From assembly GCA_030647705.1 (NCBI GenBank), contig JAUSJJ010000136.1:1-9040 (forward strand): 9,040 nt of DNA. The letters run 5' to 3'. The notes beneath the pieces are model-generated. The model had not been told where the DNA came from. It ran no database searches and worked only from the letters and a program-made list of their open reading frames with translations. The stretch comes from Dehalococcoidia bacterium. GTDB taxonomy: Bacteria > Chloroflexota > Dehalococcoidia > JAUSJJ01. Both the position numbers and the translations under genes were made by a program. Below are positions 1-5,776 of this stretch, piece by piece. Within the stretch, counting starts at the first letter, position 1; every line of letters starts with the position of its first letter.

Positions 1-146
1 TTGGCCACCGAGGCGAAGCGTGAGGGAACCCTGCGGGAAGGGCGCTTGCATGTCGGGCAGTGCGCCTCCTCCTGGGCGCGGCTCATCGGGCGCATCAACT
101 CGAATCTGGCTCCGCAGCCGGAGCAACGATATTCGTAGATCGGCAT
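1..146 (-). CDS. FmdB-family zinc-ribbon protein (partial, 5' end only)
   Basis: Reading leftward from the ATG at 146, 48 codons are visible before the window ends, so the C-terminus is missing. The protein opens MPIYEYRCSGCG, the typical start of the FmdB / CxxC_CXXC_SSSS putative regulatory family. The zinc-ribbon cysteines are visible as C8-x2-C11 and C30-x2-C33. Members are small, usually 60-110 residue proteins of poorly defined function, often called putative regulators by homology to FmdB of methylotrophs. The start is supported by an upstream GGTGGAGG ribosome-binding site and a good promoter just behind it. It lies 84 bases downstream of the VTT gene pair on the same strand but has its own promoter. 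Family assignment is confident; cellular role is unknown. Confidence 0.85.
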   Translation of the reverse strand, partial: MPIYEYRCSGCGARFELMRPMSRAQEEAHCPTCKRPSRRVPSRFASVA

Positions 147-167
147 ATGATGAATCCTCCACCTATT

Positions 168-196
168 ATTCTATGCCGCAGCCACATGTGCGTCAA
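168..196 (-). promoter_or_regulatory. Promoter of the FmdB-family gene
   Basis: On the minus strand, TTGACG (191-196) is followed after exactly 17 bases by TAGAAT (168-173). This is a near-consensus housekeeping sigma promoter. The predicted start of transcription, near 161, is only about 15 bases ahead of the ATG at 146, just enough to hold the ribosome-binding site. Not experimentally shown. Confidence 0.65.
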
Positions 197-230
197 GCGC
201 AGAACGCCCGCGGGTTGAGCGCCTCGGCCT

Positions 231-845
231 CTATCCGAAAATGCGGTGGAACAGGTCCACGATGGAGGTCAGGCCATAGTATCCGGCGAAGGCGAACGCC
301 AGCGATTTCAGCACTTTGCCTGTCCATACCGCGGCGGCGAACTTCCATAGTGGCAGGCGAAGGGCGCCGGCGGCGGCGTCGGCGGCCTTGGTGGCCGGGT
401 TGGGCACCGCTGAGAAGAGGAACATCACGATGACCCCGTGTCTCTTCATCCATCTTTCCAGCGTGGGGTAGAACTTCAGCTTCTCCACTGCAATCTGGCC
501 GCCGTGGCCAATCATGTAGCCGATCAGCTCTCCCACCAGCTCTCCTGTGCCGACGACGAGGCCGACCAAGAGGGGATTGAGCAGGCCCCCGCCGATGAAC
601 GCCGCCAGCCAGCCCGGCATCACCCACACTGGGGCTATGGCGCCGATTACCGCCATCAGCCAGATGCCGAAGTAGCCGTAGCTCTGGAAATCGGAGAGGC
701 CCCGGCCGAACAGCAGGGCCAGGGCCATGATGAGCAGAGCTCCTGCGACCAGGGCGATGCTGGTGTAGAGCCTCGTCCAGCGCGGCAGCCTGCGGGGACC
801 TGCGGCCTTGTCGACGTCTTCCAGTGTCACGACCTCTTTGGCCAA
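231..845 (-). CDS. VTT/DedA-like (SNARE-associated family) membrane protein, second copy
   Basis: A 204-residue integral membrane protein. After a short charged N-terminus there is a hydrophobic helix at about 27-47, further hydrophobic stretches at about 58-100, and more near 138-152 and 165-190. The central segment carries the VTT-domain hallmarks: a Gly-rich re-entrant stretch around GGGLLNPLLVGL, an acidic residue in GELVGELIGYMIG, and an FLFSAVPNP segment followed by LPLWKF. The VTT superfamily (DedA, YqaA, Tvp38, VMP1/TMEM41) includes lipid scramblases and proteins tied to membrane potential; no substrate can be named here. The start is a TTG only 4 bases after the stop of the upstream paralogue (846-849 between them), so translation is probably coupled. 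The ribosome-binding site is weak, and a GTG at 830 is an alternative start. The C-terminal LFHRIFG closely matches the LIERIFG ending of its neighbour, supporting origin by tandem duplication. Confidence 0.8.
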   Translation of the reverse strand: MAKEVVTLEDVDKAAGPRRLPRWTRLYTSIALVAGALLIMALALLFGRGLSDFQSYGYFGIWLMAVIGAIAPVWVMPGWLAAFIGGGLLNPLLVGLVVGTGELVGELIGYMIGHGGQIAVEKLKFYPTLERWMKRHGVIVMFLFSAVPNPATKAADAAAGALRLPLWKFAAAVWTGKVLKSLAFAFAGYYGLTSIVDLFHRIFG

Positions 846-849
846 CAGT

Positions 850-1446
850 TCATCCGAAGATGCGCTCTATCAAGTCCAATACGCCGCGCATGCCCCAGGC
901 AGCGGCTAAGGAGATGGCGCAGAATTTCAGTATTTTGCCCGACCCGCAAAAGACGAGGAACTTCCAGTAGGGGAACCGCAGCACGCCGGCAGCGATCCCG
1001 GCGATATCGAAAAGAGGATTCGGCACGAGGGCGAGAACGAAGATAGTGATGCCGCCTCGCTTCTTCATCCAGCCCTCGGCGCGCTGGTATGTGCTTGAGT
1101 TCCTGATCATGGGCGCTCCGCTGGAGCCGACCATATAGGCGGTGGTTTCGCCAAGCGTGGCGCCGACTCCCGATACCAGTCCTATGACCAGGGGATTCAG
1201 TATCGTGGACATGGTTATGACCAGTAACAGGCCGGGGACGGGCAGGAAGACAGTGGCGCTGCTTATCATCGCGATCAGGAAGGCGCCGGCGTAGCCGTAG
1301 TTGCGCAGGTGTATGACGTTATCGCGGAACACGAAGAGAGTTGCGCTGATTCCGATGACCAGGAGCAACATGAGCAGGCGGAAGAAGTACCCTTTGACCC
1401 AGGGAGCCCTCTTGACGATAGCGATTTCTATCCGTTCGATGTCCAC
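850..1446 (-). CDS. VTT/DedA-like (SNARE-associated family) membrane protein, first copy
   Basis: A 198-residue membrane protein with a basic N-terminus, a hydrophobic helix at about 20-40, and VTT-domain features. These are a Pro/Gly-containing hydrophobic pair of segments (about 53-95), GETTAYMVGSSG, then FVLALVPNPLFDIAGIAAG and FPYWKFL, followed by a last hydrophobic stretch near 170-188. It is clearly related in sequence and length to the next gene (231-845) and sits immediately upstream of it in one transcription unit. The start is GTG at 1446, preceded by AGGAG at good spacing. The family is broad (DedA, YqaA, Tvp38 types) and acts in the cytoplasmic membrane; the specific function is not predictable. 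Two adjacent copies suggest a hetero-oligomer or divergent roles, which is inference. Confidence 0.82.
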   Translation of the reverse strand: MDIERIEIAIVKRAPWVKGYFFRLLMLLLVIGISATLFVFRDNVIHLRNYGYAGAFLIAMISSATVFLPVPGLLLVITMSTILNPLVIGLVSGVGATLGETTAYMVGSSGAPMIRNSSTYQRAEGWMKKRGGITIFVLALVPNPLFDIAGIAAGVLRFPYWKFLVFCGSGKILKFCAISLAAAWGMRGVLDLIERIFG

Positions 1447-1467
1447 GTTTTCTCCTGGCTTTTGTCC

Positions 1468-1497
1468 AGCCTACACTAGAAACGACGGTTAAGTCAA
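1468..1497 (-). promoter_or_regulatory. Probable promoter of the VTT gene pair
   Basis: On the minus strand, TTGACT (1492-1497) is followed after 18 bases by TAGGCT (1468-1473). The -35 is good but the -10 is weak. The predicted transcript start near 1461 leaves a short leader that contains the AGGAG ribosome-binding site. It lies divergently from, and close to, the metF promoter. Confidence 0.45.
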
Positions 1498-1523
1498 GCT
1501 GATTCGGGGTGGCCGGGCGTTAC

Positions 1524-1552
1524 TAGACACCCTGAAATGCGTCTGGTATAAT
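1524..1552 (+). promoter_or_regulatory. Promoter of metF (extended -10)
   Basis: TAGACA (1524-1529), a 17-base spacer, then TATAAT (1547-1552), preceded by TGG to give an extended -10. Predicted transcription start is near 1559, leaving a leader of about 120 bases before the metF start. The leader begins with the palindrome ACCAATTGGT at 1562-1571, a possible operator. I looked for the S-box (SAM riboswitch) core motifs in the leader and did not recognise them. Confidence 0.72.
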
Positions 1553-1680
1553 CGCTCCCATACCAATTGGTTAGCTTGTCCGGTCCGGAGATAGCTGGCG
1601 TTGGCCATCCTGATCCATTTGTGTGCCGGAAACCGACCTTGGCGCTTGTGTCAGCATCGAGACGAGAAAAGGGGGCGATG

Positions 1681-2553
1681 ATGAGCACCCTGAGCCAGAA
1701 GCTGCAGTCCGGGAAGTTTGCCATCACGGCGGAGGTCGGGCCGCCCAAAGGCGTTGACCTCAAGGAGGTCCTCGAAGATGCCGAGCTCCTCAGGACGAAG
1801 GTCGATGCCATCAACGTCACCGACCAGCAAAGCTCGGTGATGCGCTTCGGATCCCTTGCCATGTGCCATCTGCTCAAGGAACGGGGCATGGAGCCGGTGT
1901 TCCAGATGACCTGCCGGGACCGAAACCGGATCGCCTTGCAGTCCGACCTGCTCAGCGCCTACGGCCTCGGCGTGGAGAATGTGCTTTGCCTTACCGGCGA
2001 CTACGTCTCTCTGGGCGACCATCCGGAAGCCAAGCCGGTATTCGACCTGGACTCGGTCTCCCTGCTCCGGTCCGCGGTGCTGCTGCAGCAGGGCAAGGAC
2101 CTGGCGGGTAAAGAGCTCAAGGGCTCGCCCAGGTTCTTTCTGGGAGCCGTGGTCACGCCCGGGGCCGATCCACTGGAGCCTCAACTGATGAAAATGCGGT
2201 GGAAGGTGCAGGCCGGCGCGCAGTTCTTTCAGACCCAGGCCATATACGATCCTGCGGAGTTCGAGCGTTTTGTCAGGAAGGTCGAGCACCTCAAGGTACC
2301 GATCATGGCCGGGATCGTCTTGCTCAAGTCAGCCGGTATGGCCCGCTTCATGAACAAGAACGTGGCCGGCGTGAATGTGCCCGACCATCTCATCGAAGAG
2401 ATGGACCGCACCGATAACAGGGTTCAGAAGAGCATCGAGATTGCGGCGCGGCTGATCAAAGACTTGAAAGGGTTGTGCCAGGGAGTCCACATCATGGCCA
2501 TCGGCTGGGAGAAAAGGGTGCCCGCTGTGCTCGAGGCCGCGGGCTTCGCATAG
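1681..2553 (+). CDS. metF: Methylenetetrahydrofolate reductase (MetF)
   Basis: A flavin-dependent TIM-barrel enzyme of 290 residues that reduces 5,10-methylene-THF to 5-methyl-THF. This supplies the methyl branch of the Wood-Ljungdahl pathway or methionine synthesis. Visible family features are AITAEVGPPKG near the N-terminus, where E18 matches the catalytic Glu28 of E. coli MetF, then INVTDQQSS, the MTCRDRN strand, the VLCLTGDY strand-loop, GAQFFQTQAIYD, and the MAGIVLLKSAGMARFMN segment. Length is close to the 296 residues of the E. coli enzyme, with no C-terminal regulatory extension. The frame is open back to a TTG at 1567, but that start would lie next to the transcription start. The tandem ATGs at 1678 and 1681 follow a GGGGG stretch; 1681 has the better spacing. 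metV converges on it from the other side of a shared terminator, suggesting an acetogen-type MetVF enzyme. Confidence 0.92.
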   Translation: MSTLSQKLQSGKFAITAEVGPPKGVDLKEVLEDAELLRTKVDAINVTDQQSSVMRFGSLAMCHLLKERGMEPVFQMTCRDRNRIALQSDLLSAYGLGVENVLCLTGDYVSLGDHPEAKPVFDLDSVSLLRSAVLLQQGKDLAGKELKGSPRFFLGAVVTPGADPLEPQLMKMRWKVQAGAQFFQTQAIYDPAEFERFVRKVEHLKVPIMAGIVLLKSAGMARFMNKNVAGVNVPDHLIEEMDRTDNRVQKSIEIAARLIKDLKGLCQGVHIMAIGWEKRVPAVLEAAGFA

Positions 2554-2583
2554 TCCACCCGGAAGAGATCATAGCGACGGGGA

Positions 2584-2619
2584 AAAGGGGCGCTTTGTCT
2601 TTGGACAAAGCGCCCCTTT
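2584..2619. terminator. Bidirectional intrinsic terminator between metF and metV
   Basis: A perfect 16-base-pair stem: AAAGGGGCGCTTTGTC (2584-2599) and its complement at 2604-2619, with a four-base loop TTTG. On the minus strand the stem runs into TTTT; on the plus strand the right arm ends CCCCTTTC before an AT-rich run. It lies 31 bases past the metF stop and 54 bases past the metV stop, so it can end both convergent transcripts. Confidence 0.88.
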
Positions 2620-2672
2620 CTGAATCTATTTGAGGCGGCAGGCTGCCTGCCACTGCGAACCCGACCAGCGGG

Positions 2673-3338
2673 TTACGCCGGGGTAGCGGCGGCCTCCTTC
2701 GCGGTCTTCCTGGGGTGCTTTCTCTTGGAGAAGTCCTTGAGCGTCTGGATATTCTCCAGCCTGTCCAGTTGCCCCAGCTTGCCCAGCCTGGAGTAGATCT
2801 GCGCCCAGGCGCAGTCCCTGTCGGGGTCTACCTCGCACTTTCCATGCCGGTAGCCGCCACAGGGGCCGCTCACCAGCTCCTTGGGGCAGGTGGCTATGGG
2901 ACAGATGCCGCCGGTGTTGGCCAGGATGCAGTCGCCACAGAGCACACAGCGCTCATCGGCCTGGCTCAGCCTCTGAATCCGGGCCACATACATGCTGTTG
3001 AGCGCAGGGTACACGGCCTTGTCTCCCACCGAGAGCGCAGTCGTCTGCACTCCGGCGCCGCAGCTCATCACCAGCACAGCGTCCGCGTTGTCGATTTCCT
3101 GCTTGTGGGCTCTTTGCTCTCGCTTGTTCTTGCGCTCGTCGCAACACTCCTCGACTACCATCCAGCCCGTGACTTCCTTGCCGAGGTCCTTGAGCTTCTG
3201 CGCTATTTCCTTTACTTCGGTCTCGCCGCCTGTATGCCAGGCTGTGGCGCAGGAGCCGCAGCCCATGATGAATACCTTCTGGCTCCCCTCGATGCTCTTG
3301 ACTACCTCGTCAAATGGCTTCTGCTCTGTTATTATCAT
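2673..3338 (-). CDS. metV: MetV-like protein (MTHFR C-terminal family, cysteine-rich)
   Basis: A 221-residue protein of the methylene-tetrahydrofolate reductase C-terminal family (Pfam PF12225 type), equivalent to MetV of acetogens. In those organisms MetV partners MetF and carries metal centres, reported as zinc and/or iron-sulfur depending on the enzyme. Thirteen cysteines are visible: GCGSC (C27, C30), EECC (C65, C66), SCGAG (C93), then C131-x2-C134-x2-C137, C146, C151, C160, C168 and C176. The first two-thirds resembles a Rossmann-like fold (VFIMGCGSC, AVLVMSCGAG). The C-terminal third is the cluster/zinc module, ending in a charged Lys-rich tail rich in Ala. The ATG at 3338 follows a GGGGGG ribosome-binding stretch. 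In many acetogens metV and metF are adjacent in one operon; here they face each other, each with its own promoter. Confidence 0.88.
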   Translation of the reverse strand: MIITEQKPFDEVVKSIEGSQKVFIMGCGSCATAWHTGGETEVKEIAQKLKDLGKEVTGWMVVEECCDERKNKREQRAHKQEIDNADAVLVMSCGAGVQTTALSVGDKAVYPALNSMYVARIQRLSQADERCVLCGDCILANTGGICPIATCPKELVSGPCGGYRHGKCEVDPDRDCAWAQIYSRLGKLGQLDRLENIQTLKDFSKRKHPRKTAKEAAATPA

Positions 3339-3419
3339 GATTCCCCCCGAAGGTGAATTCGCCGGGAAAACGGGCCTCCGATGGGGCCCGGATCGGCGGG
3401 GTCAAACACCTTCAACCGA

Positions 3420-3449
3420 ATTATACCATCAAGCGGGGGGTGAACTCAA
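3420..3449 (-). promoter_or_regulatory. Promoter of metV (extended -10)
   Basis: On the minus strand, TTGAGT (3444-3449), 18 bases, then TATAAT (3420-3425), preceded by TGG. The TGGTATAAT core is identical to that of the metF promoter. The predicted transcription start is near 3413, about 75 bases ahead of the ATG. It lies back to back with the promoter of the PIN/TRAM operon; the two -35 boxes are only 6 bases apart. Confidence 0.68.
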
Positions 3450-3455
3450 TTTTCT

Positions 3456-3484
3456 TTGACACCATGCCGAAGCTATGTTATATT
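3456..3484 (+). promoter_or_regulatory. Promoter of the PIN/TRAM-ispD-ispF-cysS operon
   Basis: A consensus TTGACA (3456-3461), 17-base spacer, and TATATT (3479-3484), preceded by TGT (extended -10). This is one of the strongest-looking promoters in the window. Predicted transcription start is near 3491, giving a leader of about 160 bases before the ATG at 3651. Confidence 0.75.
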
Positions 3485-3499
3485 TGATATGTAGTTTTT

Positions 3500-3513
3500 G
3501 TTAGCTTGCTAAC
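3500..3513. repeat. Inverted repeat at the operon transcription start (possible operator)
   Basis: GTTAGC-TT-GCTAAC, a perfect 6-base-pair inverted repeat with a 2-base centre, starting 16 bases after the -10 box. The position suits a repressor site, but the two-base centre makes a stable RNA hairpin unlikely. Its GTTAGCTTG half also occurs at 1570-1578, 18 bases after the metF -10 box. Confidence 0.4.
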
Positions 3514-3540
3514 ATCTTGACGAGGTCTTTGCGGCGGGTC

Positions 3541-3557
3541 AGGCGTGCTGAACGCCT
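3541..3557 (+). promoter_or_regulatory. Leader hairpin upstream of the PIN/TRAM gene
   Basis: AGGCGT (3541-3546) and ACGCCT (3552-3557) form a perfect 6-base-pair stem with a 5-base loop in the leader RNA. The same ACGCCT could instead pair with AGGCGT at 3578-3583 or, with one G-U pair, with AGGTGT at 3602-3607, which is the left arm of the terminator-like hairpin. This gives a possible switch; no known riboswitch class was recognised. Confidence 0.4.
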
Positions 3558-3601
3558 CTTGTCAGCAATCGTACGTCAGGCGTCGCGGTAAGGTCCATGT
3601 C

Positions 3602-3626
3602 AGGTGTACGCAGGTACACCTTTTTT
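3602..3626 (+). terminator. Candidate intrinsic terminator / attenuator in the operon leader
   Basis: AGGTGTAC (3602-3609) pairs perfectly with GTACACCT (3614-3621) around a GCAG loop and is followed directly by a run of T (3621-3626). It is a compact intrinsic terminator, placed between the promoter at 3456 and the ribosome-binding site at 3640-3644. It would end a leader RNA of about 135 bases unless read through. The stem is short and only half G-C, so its efficiency is uncertain. Confidence 0.55.
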
Positions 3627-3650
3627 GTTTCCGGTGTGGGGAGGCGAATC

Positions 3651-4502
3651 ATGTCTGGTAAGCTGTTTTTCCGTTTGGTTGGACTGGTAGCATTCGGTGT
3701 TCTGGGTGGATGGGGGGCGGAGGCGGTTTCCCAACTCAGGGATACCTATTGGGTTGCTGCCGCGGCCGTAGCGGCTGCAGCAGTCGGCTTTGGCATTGCG
3801 CCCTATCTCACTACGGCGCCCTTCAACGGCATCATGCATCGCCTGGAGAAGGCAAAGGCCAATGTCATCGTATCAGGGACCTTGGGTCTGCTTCTGGGAC
3901 TGATTGTCTCGGCGCTGCTGGCTTTGCCTTTGTCCATGTTGCCCGGGGCTTGGGGACGTTTGCTGCCGATCACACTCACCGTGTTCCTGGGTTATCTGGG
4001 GATTTCGGTGATGGTGAGCCATGAGAAAGAGTTGGCGCACGTGTTCGGCGGCTTTGTGCCGGGCCGGGCCTCTGGCGGGGAGTCGTGCGGCAAGATGCTG
4101 GTGGACACCAGCGCCATCATCGATGGACGTATCGCTGACATCAGCCAGAGCGGCTTCATCCAGGGCAGCCTGCTGATCCCCAAGTTCATCCTCGATGAGT
4201 TGCAGCACATATCGGATTCCGCGGACGCCATGAGACGCAACAGGGGCCGGCGCGGGCTGGAGATACTGGCCAGGCCTCAGAAGGAGTCCGAGGCGCCGGT
4301 GCAGATCATCGAGGGGGACGTGACTGCTGTGCAGGGAGGCGGGTTCCTGGAAGACGGGACGATGGTTGTGGTCGAAGGCGGGCGGCGCTACATGAATACT
4401 GAGCTTGACATCGTGGTGTCTCGCGTGCTCCAGACGGCGGCAGGGAAGATGATATTCGCCCACCTGCGGAACGTGGCGAAGGATGAACCTGCCAGGCGGT
4501 AG
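3651..4502 (+). CDS. Membrane-anchored PIN/TRAM domain protein with internal deletion
   Basis: A 283-residue protein related to YacL-type PIN/TRAM proteins. It has four hydrophobic helices (about 6-26, 33-53, 70-97 and 104-123), then a PIN domain start and a C-terminal TRAM domain. The PIN half shows VDTSAIIDGRIADI with the first metal-binding Asp (D152) and LDELQHI with E183, followed by the family's NRGRRGLEIL. From about residue 223 the sequence jumps to the TRAM segment (GFLEDGTMVVVEGGRRY, then VLQTAAGKMIF). Family members usually have about 60-75 more residues here, holding the TND-type motif with further metal-binding Asp residues and the strand before the TRAM domain. Those are absent, and no spare DNA encodes them in another frame, so nuclease activity is doubtful. 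The ATG at 3651 has an excellent GGGGAGG; an in-frame ATG at 3597 would precede the terminator hairpin and has a weaker site. The gene overlaps ispD by 20 bases. Confidence 0.85.
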   Translation: MSGKLFFRLVGLVAFGVLGGWGAEAVSQLRDTYWVAAAAVAAAAVGFGIAPYLTTAPFNGIMHRLEKAKANVIVSGTLGLLLGLIVSALLALPLSMLPGAWGRLLPITLTVFLGYLGISVMVSHEKELAHVFGGFVPGRASGGESCGKMLVDTSAIIDGRIADISQSGFIQGSLLIPKFILDELQHISDSADAMRRNRGRRGLEILARPQKESEAPVQIIEGDVTAVQGGGFLEDGTMVVVEGGRRYMNTELDIVVSRVLQTAAGKMIFAHLRNVAKDEPARR

Positions 4503-5175
4503 GGTCGGCGCTGTAATCGCAGCAGCCGGCTCCAGCCAGCGGATGGCCGGCCAGGACAAGATCTTCATCGACCTGGGCGGCAGGCCGCTGCTGGCCTGGG
4601 CTGTAGACATATTGGAAAGCTGTGCGGCTGTCCAGCAGACGGTACTGGTGCTGGCGGGCGAGAGCGTGCAGACCGGCCTCAGGCTGACGAGAGAGTCCGG
4701 CTGGAGGAAGGTGAGCGACGTTTGTGCCGGGGGCGGCAGACGTCAGGACTCCGTGCTGGAAGGCCTGCGCCGGCTCAAGGGCTGCGATTGGGTGGTCATC
4801 CATGATGGTGCGCGGCCCTGTTTGACCGTGGACCTGATCGAACGGGGCCTGGAAGAAGCGACTAAGACGGGCGCTGCTATCGCTGCAGTGCCCGTTTCTG
4901 ATACAATCAAGGCAGTCCTGCCCGATGCCAGGGTGGAGCGGACGCTGCAACGGGAAATGCTCTGGGCGGTTCAGACCCCGCAGGTTTTCCGTTTCGATGT
5001 GGTCTGGACGGCTTACCGGCAGGCCACGGTTGTCGCCACCGACGATGCCAGCCTGGTGGAGATGAGCGGGGTTCCGGTCAGGGTCTACATGGGCTCGCGG
5101 CAGAACATCAAAGTCACCACGCCGGAAGATGTGATTCTGGCGGAAGCCATACTGAAGAACAGAGGACGCTTCTAG
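4483..5175 (+). CDS. ispD: 2-C-methyl-D-erythritol 4-phosphate cytidylyltransferase (IspD)
   Basis: A 230-residue enzyme of the MEP isoprenoid pathway. It joins CTP and methylerythritol phosphate to make CDP-methylerythritol in the cytoplasm. Visible motifs are the nucleotide-binding loop AAAGSSQRM with R20 and K26, VVIHDGARPCL, the AAVPVSDTIK segment, LWAVQTPQVF, and the C-terminal TDDASLVE and IKVTTPEDVILAEAIL. These are standard for IspD, and the length matches the usual 225-240 residues. The ATG at 4483 lies inside the end of the PIN/TRAM gene (20-base overlap) with GAAGG immediately in front, so translation is probably coupled. IspF, the enzyme two steps later, follows after a gap of 130 bases; the intervening kinase IspE is not in the window. 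Confidence 0.95.
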   Translation: MNLPGGRVGAVIAAAGSSQRMAGQDKIFIDLGGRPLLAWAVDILESCAAVQQTVLVLAGESVQTGLRLTRESGWRKVSDVCAGGGRRQDSVLEGLRRLKGCDWVVIHDGARPCLTVDLIERGLEEATKTGAAIAAVPVSDTIKAVLPDARVERTLQREMLWAVQTPQVFRFDVVWTAYRQATVVATDDASLVEMSGVPVRVYMGSRQNIKVTTPEDVILAEAILKNRGRF

Positions 5176-5208
5176 TACCTAAATTGCGGAAATGGCGCTA
5201 CGACTCTC

Positions 5209-5240
5209 GTTCCCTCTCCCCCACGTGGGGGAGAGGGAAC
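5209..5240. repeat. Perfect 32-base palindrome (REP-like) between ispD and ispF
   Basis: GTTCCCTCTCCCCCAC (5209-5224) is followed with no spacer by its exact reverse complement (5225-5240). It lies in the 130-base gap between ispD and ispF. The CCCTCTCCCC / GGGGAGAGGG core resembles short dispersed REP-type palindromes found in many bacterial genomes. There is no T-run after it, so it does not look like a terminator; it could stabilise or separate the mRNA segments. Only one copy is in this window. Confidence 0.8.
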
Positions 5241-5305
5241 TAATGCATGCGCCTGTTTGTGCAACGAAGCGCTAGCCCAGCCTGCGCGCCTCTGTCTGGA
5301 GGCAC

Positions 5306-5776
5306 ATGCGAGTCGGAATCGGCTATGACGCTCATCCACTGGCGGCCGGCAGGCTGCTGGTAGTTGGCGGAGTGGAGATCCCCTCGGAGCGCGGACTTGC
5401 CGGCCACAGCGATGCAGATGTCCTGATTCATGCTATAATCGATGCCTTGCTGGGTGCTGCGTCCCTGGGCAATATCGGCGAGCGCTTCCCGGAAACGCCT
5501 GAGTATCGCGGGGCGTCCAGCCTGGAGTTGCTGCGAAGGGTGGCCCGGTTGCTGGCGGACAACGGCTGGAAGCTGGCCAACATAGACGCCACGGTGGTGG
5601 CGGAAGGGCCGCGACTGTCAGGTTTCGTCGACGGGATGCGGCAGCGCATCGGGGCCGCCCTGGGAGTAGAGGTGGCCAGGGTGGGCATCAAACCCAAGAG
5701 CAGCAACGGCTTGGGCTTCACGGGCAAGGGCGAGGGGATAGAAGCTTATGCGGTGGCCCTGATTGAGAAAACATGA
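5306..5776 (+). CDS. ispF: 2-C-methyl-D-erythritol 2,4-cyclodiphosphate synthase (IspF)
   Basis: A 156-residue MEP-pathway enzyme that cyclises CDP-methylerythritol 2-phosphate to methylerythritol cyclodiphosphate with release of CMP. It forms a trimer with zinc and another divalent metal at the active sites. The metal ligands D8, H10 (in GIGYDAHPL) and H42 (in [10 protein letters not shown]) are present. Also present are the GDLGE-like loop region (here [11 protein letters not shown]), [13 protein letters not shown], and the C-terminal [18 protein letters not shown]. The CDP-binding TTT of E. coli is replaced by KSS, keeping hydroxyl residues. The ATG at 5306 has GGAGG three bases ahead. The stop overlaps the cysS start as ATGA, so cysS is translationally coupled. 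Confidence 0.96.
   Translation: MRVGIGYDAHPLAAGRLLVVGGVEIPSERGLAGHSDADVLIHAIIDALLGAASLGNIGERFPETPEYRGASSLELLRRVARLLADNGWKLANIDATVVAEGPRLSGFVDGMRQRIGAALGVEVARVGIKPKSSNGLGFTGKGEGIEAYAVALIEKT

Noticed and set aside
193..1046. Other open frames over the VTT genes (193-627 minus, 438-1046 plus)
   Set aside because: They overlap the two membrane-protein genes in other frames, are rich in Arg, Gly and Pro, and show no domain features.
1567..1680. N-terminal extension of MetF from a TTG at 1567
   Set aside because: It would start about 8 bases from the predicted transcription start, lacks a ribosome-binding site, and adds 38 residues not seen in MetF proteins.
1559..1680. SAM riboswitch (S-box) in the metF leader
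   Set aside because: The leader is about 120 bases long, but I could not recognise the S-box core motifs or a terminator before the start codon.
2715..3356. 213-residue plus-strand open frame opposite metV
   Set aside because: metV is convincing on the other strand with its cysteine motifs and ribosome-binding site; this frame has no recognisable domain.
3597..3650. Upstream ATG start for the PIN/TRAM protein
   Set aside because: It would add 18 non-hydrophobic residues encoded across the terminator-like hairpin. The ATG at 3651 has a far better ribosome-binding site and starts directly before the first membrane helix.
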